Positions 18,373-28,240 of a DNA stretch of 64,000 nucleotides are shown here, in pieces. The DNA lies in contig NZ_LUFH02000003.1 in NCBI RefSeq assembly GCF_001586785.1, positions 52,497-116,496 on the forward strand. The letters run 5' to 3'. Each line of letters starts with the position of its first letter. Positions within the stretch are counted from its first letter, which is position 1. The DNA comes from Sphaerospermopsis aphanizomenoides BCCUSP55. Lineage in GTDB: Bacteria; Cyanobacteriota; Cyanobacteriia; Cyanobacteriales; Nostocaceae. Under the pieces are notes generated by a model. That model ran no database searches. It had not been told where the DNA came from and saw nothing but the letters and a program-made list of their open reading frames with translations. The position numbers were made by a program, and so were the translations under genes.

Positions 18373-18567
18373 ATGCGATATCAAGTTAAGTTGAATAAAA
18401 TAGATAAAGTCTACGCTATTTGGTGTCCTGCTTTACCTGGATGCTGGACAGTAGGTGATACGGAACAGGAAGCATTAGACAAAATCAAAGATGTAATTAA
18501 GGACTACTTGGCAGGATTTGATGAAGTTACTAAAAATGCGGATTTTTACTATATAGAAGTGCAATAA
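18373..18567 (+). CDS. HicB-family antitoxin-like protein (orphan)
   Basis: A 64-residue protein with the HicB fold: YQVKLNKIDKVYAIWCPALPG, then GDTEQEALDKIKDVIKDYL. It lacks a C-terminal DNA-binding HTH or RHH extension. No HicA toxin (about 60 residues with a catalytic His) is found on either side, so it is an orphan or a HicB-like domain protein with another role. AT-rich surroundings suggest an accessory gene. Confidence 0.7.
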   Translation: MRYQVKLNKIDKVYAIWCPALPGCWTVGDTEQEALDKIKDVIKDYLAGFDEVTKNADFYYIEVQ

Positions 18568-18603
18568 TTTTGCTAAAATTTTGTATAGTTAATTTTTTAT
18601 CAC

Positions 18604-19425
18604 TTAAATTGGTGTCAACCAATAAGTAACACCTCTAACAGTTTTATCCTTTAAACCAAATTTCGGTAAACTCTCTTCATCCCAACCGAGATAAGTCCAG
18701 TGAGGGACATCATTTTCTACAGTTTGAAACCAACCATTTTGGTTCAATGCTTCTCGTTGTGCAGCACTAGATACTCTTAAATCCAGTGCTAATCCCCAGA
18801 GATGTTGTGAAGTTCCCGGTGGTGCAACTGTACCGAGAATTCTGGTTTCCTTTCCTTGTTTTACTTGTTCTAAAGTTTGATTGTTAGCGTATTTGTGCCA
18901 AAATCTTAAATTGGTAGTAAAACTGCGAGTACAGTCACCAGAATATCCTGATTTTAGAGGAATTTTTACCAAGCTTCTAGCTTTATTAAAAGCATCTGCG
19001 GCTACTTTTTGCAGGTAACATTCGCTAGTACCTTCAACTAAAGTTACTCGCATCTTTACCTGGAAATCCTGAGTTTCTTGTTCATTATCTAAAATGACCT
19101 TTGGTGGTAGTTTAATTTCTGGGTTTTGATTGATAAATACTGCACCATAAGCTTTTAGTAAAATATATTCATAAGTATTAGGTTGGGGAGTATTGACGAT
19201 TTTATGGGTAATGGTAGCTAAAAAACGTTGTTGTTCATCTAATTGTTGATTAGGAATAAAGGGTATAGATGGTGTTGTGTTGAGATTGTTTATTTTGGCA
19301 GTATTTGGTAATGGTTGATAGTAGTGAATATTACTGCTGGCTACTAGAGTAAAAAATAGGAAGGTGATGATGGTGATAAAAGTTATTTTTCTTAAACGGC
19401 GTTTTAGTTTAGAGTGACGTTTCAT
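18604..19425 (-). CDS. M15-type D-Ala-D-Ala carboxypeptidase-like protein
   Basis: A 273-residue protein with an N-terminal membrane anchor/signal (ITFITIITFLFFTLVASS, residues 13-30). The C-terminal domain has the M15 zinc motif SxHxxGxAxD (SQHLWGLALD) and the second zinc His in VPHWTYLGW. Family members cut peptide cross-links or D-Ala termini in peptidoglycan, in the periplasm. About 100 residues between the anchor and the catalytic domain are not recognised. Confidence 0.8.
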   Translation of the reverse strand: MKRHSKLKRRLRKITFITIITFLFFTLVASSNIHYYQPLPNTAKINNLNTTPSIPFIPNQQLDEQQRFLATITHKIVNTPQPNTYEYILLKAYGAVFINQNPEIKLPPKVILDNEQETQDFQVKMRVTLVEGTSECYLQKVAADAFNKARSLVKIPLKSGYSGDCTRSFTTNLRFWHKYANNQTLEQVKQGKETRILGTVAPPGTSQHLWGLALDLRVSSAAQREALNQNGWFQTVENDVPHWTYLGWDEESLPKFGLKDKTVRGVTYWLTPI

Positions 19426-19678
19426 TGAGAAATCAATTATTGGGACAACTTGGGTTTAATGATATGACAAAATTCTATGAACGTTTGGAAAGTGGGGAGA
19501 TGTGTATTTTCAGATTCTCTCTGATTTAGAATAACATAGATATAAGTCTATTTAAATTATGCGTATTTAGAGTTGTAATTGCAGACGCACTACCTAAATT
19601 TTACTTATAAAAAATGTAAAAAATTAGCCTATAATAAGTTATGTGATATATCTATCATTCAATAGTCAAACTGTATAA
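19426..19678. other. AT-rich spacer between divergent genes
   Basis: No gene; holds the promoters of the M15 peptidase and the methyltransferase. Confidence 0.4.
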
Positions 19679-20893
19679 ATGAAAACAAAAAAATTAACAG
19701 CCATCGAGTTGTTTGCTGGTATTGGTGGTTTTCGTCTGGGTCTAGAAAATGCCAATATAGAAACTATATGGGCAAATGATATCAACGAACAGTGTTGTAA
19801 AATTTATAAGAGCAACTTTGGACAAGATTCAATTGTCTTAGGCGATATTAACGATATTTCCTTATCGGATCTACCTAATCATCATCTTCTAACTGCTGGT
19901 TTTCCTTGTCAACCATTTAGTCCTGCTGGTAAAAAACTTGGAGTTAGAGATAGTGTCAGGGGTACATTATTTGAACGTATTGTGGAAATTATAGATGCTA
20001 AAAAACCACAATATTTCTTTTTAGAAAATGTCAAAAGACTTGTGACAATGGAAAATGGCTATCATTTTCGAGTTATTTTAAATGCTCTTTCTGAATTAGA
20101 TTATTTAATTGAATGGAGAATTATTAGCCCTATTAGTTTTGGTATTCCTCAAAATCGAGATAGAATTTTTATTTTTGGCACTAAATTAAATTATACGAAT
20201 ATCAATTCTCGCCTCTTGGAAAATACATCTGTTTTCTTAACTCAAGAAGATTTAATTGATTTGGAGGATATAGAAACATTGATTAAAAAATATATATTAC
20301 CCATATCTACAAGTAAAGGCAAGAATTATAATTGGGGAATTGCTTATAAAAATCAAATGTTAACTCGAAATTTATCTACCTTGCCTGATATTCAACCTAG
20401 AAAGCGACTAAAAGATATTTTGCAAGAGGAAGCAGTGGTAGATACTCAGTTTGATTTTACAAAAGATACTTTAGAACGGATTAAACAAAGTAAGGCTGTA
20501 AATCGTTATTGCCAAGGAGTAGAAATATTATACAACCAAGAAGGAGGTTCGAGATTAGGTTATACAATATTTGGCATTAATGGGATTGCATCAACATTAA
20601 CTGCTTCCACTTCTAGACATTATGAACGTTATCAAGTAGGTGATAAATTTCGACGTTTAACTAATGTTGAATATGCCAGATTAATGGGTTTTCATGATGA
20701 TTGGTGTAGAGAAGCAAGAATTTATGACCAATATGCTTTATTTGGTAATGCAATTGTTCCTGTTTGTGTAGAGTGGGTATCTAAGAGAATTGGTAAGAAA
20801 AATTTTATGAATGCTAGTCAATTTGAAATTTTGTGTGACTTGAGAACGTCAGAATTCAGACAAAAAATCATAACACCAGTAAACATCCTGTAA
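19679..20893 (+). CDS. DNA (cytosine-5-)-methyltransferase
   Basis: A 404-residue C5 methyltransferase with the ordered motifs: SAM site FAGIGGFRLGLE (I), catalytic GFPCQPFSPAG (IV, Cys of PCQ), ENVKRL (VI), QNRDRIFIFG (VIII), and C-terminal RRLTNVEYARLMGF ... LFGNAIVPVCVEW (IX-X). The target-recognition region (about residues 190-300) does not tell the sequence recognised. No endonuclease gene is adjacent, so it looks like an orphan. The gene is more AT-rich than the metabolic genes here, consistent with horizontal transfer. Given the abundance of HIP1 sites in the window, methylation of CGATCG is a testable guess. Confidence 0.92.
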   Translation: MKTKKLTAIELFAGIGGFRLGLENANIETIWANDINEQCCKIYKSNFGQDSIVLGDINDISLSDLPNHHLLTAGFPCQPFSPAGKKLGVRDSVRGTLFERIVEIIDAKKPQYFFLENVKRLVTMENGYHFRVILNALSELDYLIEWRIISPISFGIPQNRDRIFIFGTKLNYTNINSRLLENTSVFLTQEDLIDLEDIETLIKKYILPISTSKGKNYNWGIAYKNQMLTRNLSTLPDIQPRKRLKDILQEEAVVDTQFDFTKDTLERIKQSKAVNRYCQGVEILYNQEGGSRLGYTIFGINGIASTLTASTSRHYERYQVGDKFRRLTNVEYARLMGFHDDWCREARIYDQYALFGNAIVPVCVEWVSKRIGKKNFMNASQFEILCDLRTSEFRQKIITPVNIL

Positions 20894-20905
20894 ATCCTGA
20901 TTTAG
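20882..20905. repeat. Copy 1 of AACATCCTGTAAATCC repeat
   Basis: The same sequence recurs at about 21670 and 22491, after each of the next two genes. It overlaps the 3' end of the methyltransferase. Confidence 0.8.
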
Positions 20906-21007
20906 ACAGTAAATTTGTTCAGTGTATCAAAATATTAACGAAGAAATTACATAATAAGTATAAATGTGTAATACTACTGTAAATATAGCAGTATAAAGGA
21001 ACTAAAT

Positions 21008-21658
21008 ATGGCTAATTGTCCTAACTGTGGTTCTAATCACATTCAAATTAAACAGGAAACTGATGTAAACTGGGGACGTGCCATAGCTGGGTATGCTTTA
21101 TTTGGGGTTGTCGGTGCTGCGGTTGGTGCTGTTACAGGTGAAGATAGAAATGTTAATGCTTGTTTAGACTGTGGCACATCCTGGAAACCGCAAGATTTAT
21201 ATAATCTTTTGCAAGTTATTGAAAAATATACAGGTGTAAAACTAAATTTAGCTAAAGAAAGTCATCGTTCATTTATGAATAACTTTGTATCTATAATTAT
21301 TCCTTATTTAGAAATAATTCCAGATACAGAGAAAAAAGGTGAACAACTTATTGCCAAAGCAAAAAAAGAAGCGGAAGTACCAGAAACCAATGGATATGCT
21401 GTTATAGCTGCTCTTGTCTTTTTGTTGTTGGCAATTTTTGGTGCTTTCATTATTCCGGGAGATAATGGTTTTACTTTTGCTTTTATTTGTTTCCTAATAT
21501 TTGTGTTTTGCATTATCTTTGGATCAACTCAAAAAGACCAAAAAGTTATTGATGAAGCAGTAGAAAATGCCAAATTAAAAGCGATAGAAATGAATCGTCA
21601 AGTTGAAAGAAACCTGAAAAGAGAAATCAAAAATTTTATGGAGAGAAATCCTTTGTAA
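21008..21658 (+). CDS. Zinc-ribbon, glycine-zipper membrane protein (copy 1)
   Basis: A 216-residue protein. It begins with CPNCGSNH, and with CLDCGTSW after about 45 residues this makes a split zinc ribbon. Between the two lies a glycine-zipper hydrophobic segment (AIAGYALFGVVGAAVGAVTG). Two further membrane helices sit at about residues 137-155 and 157-172, before a charged C-terminal helix (NAKLKAIEMNRQVERNLKRE). Function unknown. It is followed by a near-identical second copy, and its first 75 residues differ from that copy by one or two changes only. Confidence 0.75.
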   Translation: MANCPNCGSNHIQIKQETDVNWGRAIAGYALFGVVGAAVGAVTGEDRNVNACLDCGTSWKPQDLYNLLQVIEKYTGVKLNLAKESHRSFMNNFVSIIIPYLEIIPDTEKKGEQLIAKAKKEAEVPETNGYAVIAALVFLLLAIFGAFIIPGDNGFTFAFICFLIFVFCIIFGSTQKDQKVIDEAVENAKLKAIEMNRQVERNLKREIKNFMERNPL

Positions 21659-21669
21659 TCAATAATATT

Positions 21670-21715
21670 TAACATCCTGTAAATCCTTAAATCCTGGACA
21701 TCCTGATTCAGACAT
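21670..21715. repeat. Copy 2 of AACATCCTGTAAATCC repeat
   Basis: A longer version with an added TTAAATCCTGGACATCCTGA extension; it lies between the two zinc-ribbon copies. Confidence 0.85.
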
Positions 21716-21812
21716 TTAATTGCTTGAATGTATCAAAAGTTTAATAAACCACTTGCATAAGAGGTTAAAAATGTAATAATACTGTAAGTATAGCAGTATA
21801 AAGGAACTAAAT

Positions 21813-22474
21813 ATGGCTAATTGTCCTAACTGTGGTTCTAATCACATTCAAATTAAACAAGAAACTGATGTAAACTGGGGACGTGCTATAGCTGGGTATG
21901 CTTTGTTTGGGGTTGTCGGTGCTGCGGTTGGTGCTGTTACGGGTGAAGATAGAAATGTTAATGCTTGTTTAGACTGTGGCACATCCTGGAAAGCTCAAGA
22001 TTTATATAATCTTTTGCAAGTTATTGAAAAATATACAGGTGTAAAACTAAATTTAGCGAGACAACGTGATCGTTCATTCATGAATAAATTTATATCTGAA
22101 GTTGTCCCTTATCTAGAAATAATTGCAGATACAGAAAAAAAGGTGAAGAACTTATTGCCAAAGCAAAAAAAGAAGCGGAAAGTAAAGCTTTTGTCGGATG
22201 TAGTCCTTTGGGTTGCTTATTCTTTATATTTGGTATACCAACCATTATATCTTTGGGTGCAAATTCATCTCTTGGAGTAATTATTTTGCTTTTTATGATT
22301 TCATTACCTTTGATATTAGGCTTTATTATTGATGGTTTATCAGTTACAGCAAACCAGAAAAATGTTGAAGAGGCAGAAGAAAATGCTAAATTAAAAGCAA
22401 TAGAAATGAATCGTCAAGTTGAAAGAAACATGAAAATAGAAATCAAAAATTTTATGGAGAGAAATCCTTTCTAA
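21813..22474 (+). pseudogene. Zinc-ribbon, glycine-zipper membrane protein (copy 2, frameshifted)
   Basis: A tandem duplicate of the gene at 21008, including about 30 bp before the start codon. The first frame (from 21813) matches copy 1 to about residue 105, then diverges into a Lys-rich nonsense tail. The remainder of the protein, including the C-terminus AKLKAIEMNRQVERNMK, continues in another frame to 22474. The cause is visible: copy 1 reads AGAAAAAA between ACAG and GGTGAA (8 nt), whereas copy 2 has seven A (near 22135-22141). The middle membrane region differs from copy 1, so the copies are not very recent. A homopolymer sequencing error, or translational slippage, is possible. Confidence 0.8.
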
Positions 22475-22490
22475 CCAATCAATAATATTC

Positions 22491-22535
22491 AACATCCTGT
22501 AAATCCTTAAATCCTGGAAATCCTGATTCTGACAA
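22491..22535. repeat. Copy 3 of AACATCCTGTAAATCC repeat
   Basis: Matches copy 2 closely, with the extension TTAAATCCTGGAAATCCTGA. It lies just before mnmG. Confidence 0.85.
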
Positions 22536-22609
22536 TTAACCAAAATATACGCTAAAATACCCACAGTAACTAACTTTTTTAAATTTTAACTTTTAATTCC
22601 TAACTACTT

Positions 22610-24526
22610 ATGACCATGCACAATTCAGTAGAATTCCAAGACGCTTATGATGTCATCGTCGTCGGTGCAGGTCACTCCGGTTGCGAAGCAGCTTTAGCTA
22701 CTGCCCGCCTCGGTTGTCGGACTCTGCTGTTAACCCTTAACCTAGATAAAATCGCTTGGCAACCTTGTAACCCCGCAGTCGGTGGACCCGCTAAATCCCA
22801 ATTAACCCACGAAGTAGACGCATTAGGTGGAGAAATTGGTAAGATGGCCGATCGCACCTACTTACAAAAACGCATCCTCAACTCTTCACGAGGACCAGCA
22901 GTTTGGGCGTTAAGGGCGCAAACCGATAAGCGCGAATATGCAGCAGTCATGAAAGGAATTGTCGAAAACCAAGAAAATTTGACAATTCGAGAAGGCATGG
23001 TGACAGATTTAGTCTTAGGAAAGAGTGATGAAATTATAGGTGTTGAAACTTATTTTGGTGTCGCTTTTGAATGCAAAGCTGTAATTCTAACCACTGGGAC
23101 ATTTTTAGGTGGGAGAATTTGGGTCGGTAATAAATCTATGGAAGCTGGCCGCGCAGGAGAATTTGCGGCCGTAGGTTTAACAGAAACCCTTAACCGCTTG
23201 GGTTTTGAAACCGGAAGATTAAAAACCGGTACACCTGCACGAGTAGATAAGCGGTCTGTAGATTACAGTAAAATGGAGCTGCAACCAGGAGATGAAGAAG
23301 TCCGCTGGTTTAGTTTTGACCCCCAAGCGTGGGTAGAACGGGAACAAATTCCCTGTCACATGACCAGAACTACTAAAGAAACCCACAGATTAATACAAGA
23401 AAACTTGCACCTATCCCCTGTTTATGGTGGTTGGGTAGAAGCAAAAGGACCCCGTTATTGTCCGAGTATTGAAGATAAAATAGTCCGCTTTGCAGATAAA
23501 GAAAGTCATCAAATCTTCATTGAACCAGAAGGAAGAGATATACCAGAATTATACATCCAAGGATTTTCTACAGGTTTACCAGAAAATCTGCAATTGCTGA
23601 TGTTGCGTAGTCTTCCTGGTTTGGAAAACTGCTTTATGCTGCGTCCTGCTTATGCGGTAGAGTACGATTATTTACCTGCGACTCAGTGTTATCCCACATT
23701 AATGACCAAGAAAGTAGAAGGGTTATTTTGTGCTGGACAAATTAACGGGACAACTGGTTATGAAGAAGCTGCTGCACAGGGTTTAGTCGCGGGAATTAAT
23801 GCAGCGCGGTTTGTCCGGGGTCAAGAAATGATTATTTTCCCACGTGAGCAAAGTTACATCGGGACTTTGGTTGATGACCTCTGTACTAAGGATTTACGTG
23901 AACCTTACCGGATGCTTACGAGTAGGTCTGAGTACCGCTTATTACTGCGTTCCGACAATGCCGATCAACGGATGACACCCTTGGGTAGAGAAATTGGGTT
24001 AATAGACGATCGCCGTTGGGATTTATTTACCAGCAAACAAGAGCAAATTGTAGCGGAAAAAGAACGGCTGCATTCCACTAGAATTAAAGAACATGAGGAA
24101 GTGGGACGTGCGATCGCACAGGATACCCAACAAGCAATTAAAGGTTCAATAACCCTCGCTGACCTGTTGCGTCGTCCAGGAATACACTATGTTGACTTAG
24201 AAAGATACGCACTAGGCAACACCAGTCTTAACCAAGCGGAAAAAGAAGGGGCTGAAATAGACATTAAATATTCTGGATACTTAGCAAGACAGCAAAACCA
24301 AATTGAGCAAATCGCTCGTCAAGCAAATCGCCCCTTACCTGCCGATTTAGATTATAGTGCAATTGATACCCTTTCTAAAGAAGCTAGAGAAAAGCTGACC
24401 AAGGTGAAACCCTTAACAATTGGGCAAGCAGCCCGCATTGGTGGAGTTAACCCCGCTGATATCAATGCCTTGTTAATTTACTTAGAAATCCGTAAAACCA
24501 AGGTACAAAGCGAGGTTTCAGTCTAG
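22610..24526 (+). CDS. mnmG: tRNA uridine-5-carboxymethylaminomethyl modification enzyme MnmG (GidA)
   Basis: A 638-residue FAD enzyme that, with MnmE, modifies the wobble uridine of several tRNAs. The N-terminal dinucleotide-binding motif [25 protein letters not shown], and the C-terminal [16 protein letters not shown] domain are all present. Length and motif order are normal. No mnmE is adjacent. An alternative ATG lies two codons downstream. Confidence 0.97.
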   Translation: MTMHNSVEFQDAYDVIVVGAGHSGCEAALATARLGCRTLLLTLNLDKIAWQPCNPAVGGPAKSQLTHEVDALGGEIGKMADRTYLQKRILNSSRGPAVWALRAQTDKREYAAVMKGIVENQENLTIREGMVTDLVLGKSDEIIGVETYFGVAFECKAVILTTGTFLGGRIWVGNKSMEAGRAGEFAAVGLTETLNRLGFETGRLKTGTPARVDKRSVDYSKMELQPGDEEVRWFSFDPQAWVEREQIPCHMTRTTKETHRLIQENLHLSPVYGGWVEAKGPRYCPSIEDKIVRFADKESHQIFIEPEGRDIPELYIQGFSTGLPENLQLLMLRSLPGLENCFMLRPAYAVEYDYLPATQCYPTLMTKKVEGLFCAGQINGTTGYEEAAAQGLVAGINAARFVRGQEMIIFPREQSYIGTLVDDLCTKDLREPYRMLTSRSEYRLLLRSDNADQRMTPLGREIGLIDDRRWDLFTSKQEQIVAEKERLHSTRIKEHEEVGRAIAQDTQQAIKGSITLADLLRRPGIHYVDLERYALGNTSLNQAEKEGAEIDIKYSGYLARQQNQIEQIARQANRPLPADLDYSAIDTLSKEAREKLTKVKPLTIGQAARIGGVNPADINALLIYLEIRKTKVQSEVSV

Positions 24527-25063
24527 ACAGACACAAAAACTCATTCAAGGCGAGTATATTTAGGAGCAACTACAGAAGACTCATAGCATTTCCTAGTCTA
24601 ATGAAGTACAAAACTATCTGCGTTTATCTGCGTCCATCAGCGTTTAATTATTACTGCTTGTACCTCACTGGAATGGGAATTGCTATATCACCTGCTATGC
24701 AAGAAAAAACTGGCTTTTCTATTCCAGATTTCTTCTTCTTTCTTACTCCTGAAGTGCGAAGCGTGGTGTAAGCCATACTCCTGGAACTCCTGGAACTCCT
24801 GAACTTCTGTAACTCCTGAACTCCTGAACTCCTGAACTCCTGAACTCCTGGAACTCCTGGAACTCCTGAACTCCTAACATCTAAATAGATTACATAGATT
24901 CTTGAAGTAAAATTATCAATTCTTTCCAAAGCAGAGTACAATTTAATACCATTGCTCAATCAATTTATCTCCTCTGGGATGAGTGATTAGCTTTTTGATT
25001 AAAAAACTCGATTTCCCAGTCACTATGGGTTTCGTTGCCCTTTCTTAGCAGCTAAATCAGAGG
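24527..25063. other. Non-coding spacer with a minisatellite
   Basis: No gene supported. The main feature is the ACTCCTG(A/G) array described separately; the rest shows CTGCGTTTATCTGCGTCCATC-like motifs seen also near 11710. Confidence 0.5.
24777..24872. repeat. CTCCTGGAA/CTCCTGA minisatellite
   Basis: About twelve tandem units of 8-9 nt (AACTCCTG or GAACTCCTG). On the complementary strand it would read as GlyValPro- or SerSerGly-type repeats, but there is no sign it is translated. Confidence 0.9.
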
Positions 25064-26305
25064 ATGTCTATGATACCAGAAGCCAGCACCCATCTAATTA
25101 TTTCCGAAGCCGTAGAGGAATTACTTCCTAACGAAGCCCTGTCCATAGAGACTTACGCTGAAGGCTTGATGGATGATCTCTTCACCGATATCGACAACAT
25201 TCTGGATGCTCGTAGAAAACGCCCTGCAAAAGCTGTGAGGGCAGAATACGTGCCTGTACAAACAGTGACGGTAAAAATGCCAGAAGTTGTTTTACCACAA
25301 ACAGTACATCGTGCAGTTCAGGCAATGTCGCCAGTCAAGAGCCAGCAAACGAGTACACTGGTATTTAACGCTCCTTCCGTAAATGCAATTACCAAAAAGA
25401 CTGAGCAAAACCGTGGAGGTTTAACTAACCTGCTCATCCTGGGAGCAACTTTAAGCGCGGCAATGGTGGCTACACTGTATTTAACAGAGTCAGAATTAAT
25501 CAATAAGCTGACTGACAAATTAATTCCGCAGACGTTACAAACCAGTCAGGTACAAACACCTGTAGTCCCACAACCAGACCCTCAAGCAGAGTTGGTTAAT
25601 TATATGTTGGAAGCTTTAGCGGTCATAGACCAGCAAAGTAATACACCAACACCTCCTAAGTCTGGTTTCCCTGATGTCAACCTTAGCCAAGCAAACTCTC
25701 TAGCTTTACCCAATACCCAACCTGTTGGGACTTTACCTCCACCAGTTGCAGCTAACAATGTCTCACCTGCACCTAGTCGAGTTACAAATGTTGTAGAGCG
25801 AATATATATTCCTGTTTATCAAGCACCTCCTCCTGTAAACCCACTACCACAAGTTCCACCAGTACCAGCACAGCTATCTGCACCTCAAGCTTCTGCACCT
25901 CAAGCCGTAAAAGATACATCTAAAAATACACAAGTAGTAACCAAACCGATACCAGCAAAATCTTTACCAGCGGCTGTAAAACAAGCCAATAATTCTCTTG
26001 TACCCCGCATTGCACCACCAAAACTGCCTACAGCCACAACATCTGTACCAGCAACCAGACCAGAACCAGCAACAACTGCAATTCAGCAAGTTTATTTACC
26101 TACCTATTCAGCAGAGTTAGAGGGATTATTAGAGTTAGGTAGTAAGTCTGCGGCTTTATTTAAAGTTGATGGTGTGACTCGTCGGATTAATTTAGGAGAG
26201 AATATTGGTGCTACTGGTTGGAATCTAGTAGAAGTGAGTAACGGTGAGGCAATTATCCGTCGTAATGGTGAAGTGCGCTCAATTTATGCCGGTCAGAAAT
26301 TGTGA
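25064..26305 (+). CDS. Proline-rich membrane-anchored protein with PilP/GspC-like C-terminus
   Basis: A 413-residue protein. Residues 1-120 are acidic and soluble. One membrane helix follows (LLILGATLSAAMVATLYL, about 123-140). A long Pro/Ala/Gln-rich linker (about 150-345) is of the kind that spans a periplasm. The last 60 residues (ALFKVDGVTRRINLGENIGA, then NGEAIIRRNGEVRSIYAG) resemble the small beta domain of PilP or GspC pilus/secretion proteins. The topology (cytoplasm, helix, linker, beta domain) suits an envelope-spanning adaptor. The family is not named here, and a role in type IV pili is only a hypothesis; no pil gene is nearby. Confidence 0.65.
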   Translation: MSMIPEASTHLIISEAVEELLPNEALSIETYAEGLMDDLFTDIDNILDARRKRPAKAVRAEYVPVQTVTVKMPEVVLPQTVHRAVQAMSPVKSQQTSTLVFNAPSVNAITKKTEQNRGGLTNLLILGATLSAAMVATLYLTESELINKLTDKLIPQTLQTSQVQTPVVPQPDPQAELVNYMLEALAVIDQQSNTPTPPKSGFPDVNLSQANSLALPNTQPVGTLPPPVAANNVSPAPSRVTNVVERIYIPVYQAPPPVNPLPQVPPVPAQLSAPQASAPQAVKDTSKNTQVVTKPIPAKSLPAAVKQANNSLVPRIAPPKLPTATTSVPATRPEPATTAIQQVYLPTYSAELEGLLELGSKSAALFKVDGVTRRINLGENIGATGWNLVEVSNGEAIIRRNGEVRSIYAGQKL

Positions 26306-26644
26306 TAGTTATTAGCAGGGGAAAGATAACAGGTGACAGAGAAGAAGCAGGGGAACTGAGGAGATGGGGAGCTATCAAGTCAAAAGTCAAAAGTCAAAAG
26401 TCAAAAGTAATAACTCCTGCCTTCTGCCTTCTGCCTCCGGTTGGTGAGCGAAGTCGAACCACTGCCTTCTGCCTTGTCAAAACGACAATTTTTAACGCCT
26501 ACCTACTTATTTTGAGTCATTAGTAACGTTGACTACTTTTATAATTTTTTCAAGTGTTCTCAATAGACGGCAAAATCTATTATGATTTTGTTACATATTT
26601 GTTAAGAAAAGTTACATGATTCTTAACAAAAGGGAATATTTGTT
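26306..26644. other. Repeat-rich spacer before NDH-2
   Basis: Holds TCAAAAG tandem repeats (26377-26408), CTTCTGC repeats and a GGTTGGTGAGCGAAGTCGAA dispersed motif. An open frame overlapping the end of the preceding gene consists of these repeats and is not a gene. Confidence 0.6.
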
Positions 26645-28006
26645 ATGGGTATTTCACGTGATCAGAAAGCTCCACATGAGGTTGTTATCATTGGTGGTGG
26701 CTTCGGTGGACTATATGCGGCAAAGACTCTTGCTAACACAAATGTAAATGTTACTCTCATTGATAAACGTAATTTTCACCTATTTCAGCCGCTGTTATAT
26801 CAAGTTGCCACAGGTACGTTATCACCTGCTGATATTTCTGCACCATTGCGATCTGTATTCAGAAAAAGTAAGAATACACAAGTGGTGCTGGGAGAAGTCA
26901 GTGATATTGATCCAAAAGCGCAAACAGTCATTGTGGGTGATCAGGTAATACCTTATGATACATTGGTTTTAGCCACAGGTGCTAACCACTCCTATTTTGG
27001 TAAGGATAACTGGAAAGAATTTGCTCCTGGCTTGAAAACAGTGGAAGATGCCATAGAAATGCGTCGTCGGATATTTTCGGCATTTGAAGCAGCAGAACAA
27101 GAAACTGATCCCGAAAAACGCCGTGCTTTGTTGACTTTTGTGATTGTGGGTGGTGGTCCAACTGGTGTAGAATTAGCGGGTGCGATCGCAGAATTAGCAT
27201 ACCAAACTCTCAAAGAAGATTTCCGCAACATCGACACCTCAGAGGCGAAAATTTTACTATTGCAAGGGGGCGATCGCATCCTCCCACACATTGCACCAGA
27301 GTTATCAGCAGCAGCAGAAGTTTCTTTGCAAAAATTGGGTGTAATTATCCACACTCAAACCAGAGTGACAAATATTGACAATGACATCGTTACTTTCAAG
27401 CAAAGTGATAAAGTACAAGAAATTGGCTCAAAAACTATATTGTGGGCAGCAGGTGTTCAAGGTTCAGCACTGGGGAAAGTCCTGGCAGAACGTACAAATG
27501 TAGAATGCGATTACTCTGGAAGAGTAATTGTCGAACCCAACTTGACCATTAAGGGTTATAAAAACATTTTCGTAATTGGAGATCTAGCCAGTTTCTCCCA
27601 TCAAACTGGTAAACCCTTACCTGGTGTTGCACCCGTAGCCAAGCAACAAGGAGAATACGTAGGTACACTCATTCTCATCCGGCTTCATGGTCATACTTTA
27701 CCAGAATTTAGCTACACCGACGTGGGTAGTTTGGCAATGATTGGCCAAAATTTAGCTGTTGTAGATCTAGGCTTCATTAAACTCAAAGGTTTCATCGCTT
27801 GGGTATTTTGGCTAGTCATTCACATCTACTTCTTAATCGAGTTTGACACTAAATTAGTAGTTGTATTTCAGTGGGCATGGAATTATATTACTCGTAATCG
27901 TCGCTCTCGATTGATTACAGGTAAAGAAGCATTTTTGGGTCCACAAATTATTAGCAATAACAGTCCTTTCCAGGCTACAGAAACTAAGCAACCAGTCAAG
28001 GTCTAG
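26645..28006 (+). CDS. Type II NADH dehydrogenase (NDH-2)
   Basis: A 453-residue flavoprotein moving electrons from NAD(P)H to quinone without proton pumping. It has two dinucleotide-binding motifs: FAD site VVIIGGGFGGLYAA (residues 13-26) and NADH site FVIVGGGPTGVELAGA. The conserved FHLFQPLLYQVATG and the C-terminal quinone/membrane region VAKQQGEYVG ... GFIAWVFWLVIHIYFL match the ndb family of cyanobacteria. No clear ribosome-binding site precedes it. Which Ndb paralogue it is cannot be decided here. Confidence 0.93.
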   Translation: MGISRDQKAPHEVVIIGGGFGGLYAAKTLANTNVNVTLIDKRNFHLFQPLLYQVATGTLSPADISAPLRSVFRKSKNTQVVLGEVSDIDPKAQTVIVGDQVIPYDTLVLATGANHSYFGKDNWKEFAPGLKTVEDAIEMRRRIFSAFEAAEQETDPEKRRALLTFVIVGGGPTGVELAGAIAELAYQTLKEDFRNIDTSEAKILLLQGGDRILPHIAPELSAAAEVSLQKLGVIIHTQTRVTNIDNDIVTFKQSDKVQEIGSKTILWAAGVQGSALGKVLAERTNVECDYSGRVIVEPNLTIKGYKNIFVIGDLASFSHQTGKPLPGVAPVAKQQGEYVGTLILIRLHGHTLPEFSYTDVGSLAMIGQNLAVVDLGFIKLKGFIAWVFWLVIHIYFLIEFDTKLVVVFQWAWNYITRNRRSRLITGKEAFLGPQIISNNSPFQATETKQPVKV

Positions 28007-28230
28007 GATTTTTGTGGAGACAACTATCGGTTTCTTTTCCCCCTGTGCAATCAATGATTAGTTATTTGTAAGCATTCAGGATACAGAATACAGGATTCAG
28101 AATGAATGAGAGTTTTCGAGTTATTCTTGATAATTGATGAGAAAACGTACTGCTGTAGCTCACTACTACAAACAAATATTCTGACTCCTGACTCCTGAAT
28201 TCTTACACATTATTAATTGTTAATATAGCC
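28007..28230. other. Non-coding spacer
   Basis: Contains AGGATACAGAATACAGGATTC-like repeats; no gene seen. Confidence 0.4.
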
Positions 28231-28240
28231 GTGGACAGGA

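Noticed and set aside
24651..24959. 102-codon minus-strand frame over the minisatellite
   Set aside because: It consists mostly of repeat translation (PGVPGVQEFRSSGVQ) and has no domain.
26302..26523. 73-codon frame after the PilP-like gene
   Set aside because: Made of short tandem repeats; no coding signal.
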